Below the pieces are notes generated by a model. The model was given only the letters and a program-made list of their open reading frames with translations, searched no databases and was not told the DNA's origin. Positions 63,689 to 64,000 of a stretch of 64,000 nt of DNA are shown piece after piece; within the stretch, counting starts at the first letter, position 1, and the number at the start of each line of letters is the position of its first letter. The stretch comes from Capsulimonas corticalis (lineage in GTDB: Bacteria; Armatimonadota; Armatimonadia; Armatimonadales; Capsulimonadaceae): NCBI RefSeq assembly GCF_003574315.2, contig NZ_AP025739.1, positions 4,960,001 to 5,024,000 on the forward strand, in the 5' to 3' direction. Position numbers and translations under genes: made by a program.

Positions 63689-64000
63689 ATGGCAGGTCAC
63701 AATATGACGTCGGCAACCCCCTCTTCACAGAAGACGTTTCAAATTGCGGAAGCGGAGCAGCGTATGGACCGGCTGCTCGTCAACCTCCTCTGGGGCCACT
63801 TTGTCGTGGCCCTTTTGCTGAGCGGCTGGTATCACACGCTTGCGGCGGCGCTGTTGATCGGTCTGCCCGCCGTCCTCGTTCCGTACTTCTTGTCCCGCGC
63901 CTGTCCCGGCGCGACCGTCACGCGATGCTGCATCGGCGTCGCGCTGATGATTTATTCGGCGCTGTATATTCAGCAGACACATGGCCTTTCGGAGATGCAT
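63689..64000 (+). CDS. Membrane receptor (chemotaxis or sensor type), N-terminal part
   Basis: The frame is open from ATG 63689 (or 63704, which has AGG upstream) to the window edge, at least 104 residues. After ~30 polar residues (SQKTFQIAEAEQRMDRLL) there are three hydrophobic segments with HFVVALLLSGWYHTLAAALLIG, and the end reads SALYIQQTHGLSEMH. The 'Q.T.G..EMH' motif is typical of a multi-helix input module found on methyl-accepting chemotaxis proteins and sensor kinases. Output domain is outside the window. Confidence 0.6.
   Translation, partial: MAGHNMTSATPSSQKTFQIAEAEQRMDRLLVNLLWGHFVVALLLSGWYHTLAAALLIGLPAVLVPYFLSRACPGATVTRCCIGVALMIYSALYIQQTHGLSEMH

Overview
The window is 64 kb of GC-rich bacterial chromosome. 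It is dense with ordinary housekeeping genes and holds a few accessory and decayed pieces. Shine-Dalgarno (SD) leaders are mostly AGGAG-like, GTG and TTG starts are common, and many stop and start codons overlap (ATGA or GTGA). A futalosine-type menaquinone operon, a yeast-type HisA, a sigma/anti-sigma/HtrA stress cluster, a c-di-AMP phosphodiesterase next to ybeY, a DgkA-PAP2 fusion and several large intergenic palindromes suggest an environmental, large-genome, aerobic bacterium. My best guess is Armatimonadota (Capsulimonas-like). That is an inference from gene content, not a database match.

Layout. 0-5.6 kb: edge of a squalene-cyclase-like gene, a YjbR gene, an ankyrin gene broken by one TAG, an orphan NirB-like flavoprotein, a Tat-exported purple acid phosphatase-like enzyme and a DUF6314-like protein. 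5.8-16.8 kb: a catalytic/non-catalytic M16 peptidase pair, rodA, an HtpX-like protein without zinc ligands, glnD, a molybdopterin oxidoreductase, and a Kef-type antiporter coupled to a 53-residue membrane protein. 16.8-18 kb: an IS200/IS605-type tnpB interrupted by an in-frame TAG. 18-24 kb: a GH2 glycosidase with a ricin-type domain, a monooxygenase, nadC-birA and small proteins. 24-29.4 kb: a surface-polysaccharide cluster (rmlB, GT4, deacetylase) and the mqnP-DUF393-mqnA operon. 29.5-37.4 kb: an ArsR-AHSA1-DinB operon, an epimerase behind a tandem operator array, and the sulfate importer sbp-sbp-cysT-cysW-cysA. 37.5-43.5 kb: pepF, a serine-recombinase remnant beside an initiator tRNA, and htrA/anti-sigma/sigma. 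43.7-49 kb: rpsU, pgpH, ybeY, dgkA-PAP2, a CorC-type protein and purN. 49.7-64 kb: a ROK kinase, a HEAT-repeat protein, DUF1499, an inositol-phosphatase family enzyme, dacB, amtB-glnK, hisA, a class-V aminotransferase, rqcH, a short promoter-to-terminator unit of unknown product, an HNH protein, a TrmH-family methyltransferase and the start of a membrane receptor.

Links between genes. GlnD, GlnK (with Tyr51) and AmtB make a complete nitrogen-sensing set. The sigma factor has its own ECF promoter and sits beside its anti-sigma factor and an HtrA protease. Sulfate uptake is driven by a consensus sigma-70 promoter. PgpH and YbeY overlap and are probably co-translated.

Most unusual items: the 61.55-61.86 kb transcription unit; the epimerase operator array; the SD-masking hairpin before amtB; the degenerate HtpX; the coupled small membrane protein; four near-leaderless promoters; and the long palindromic elements placed just behind stop codons.
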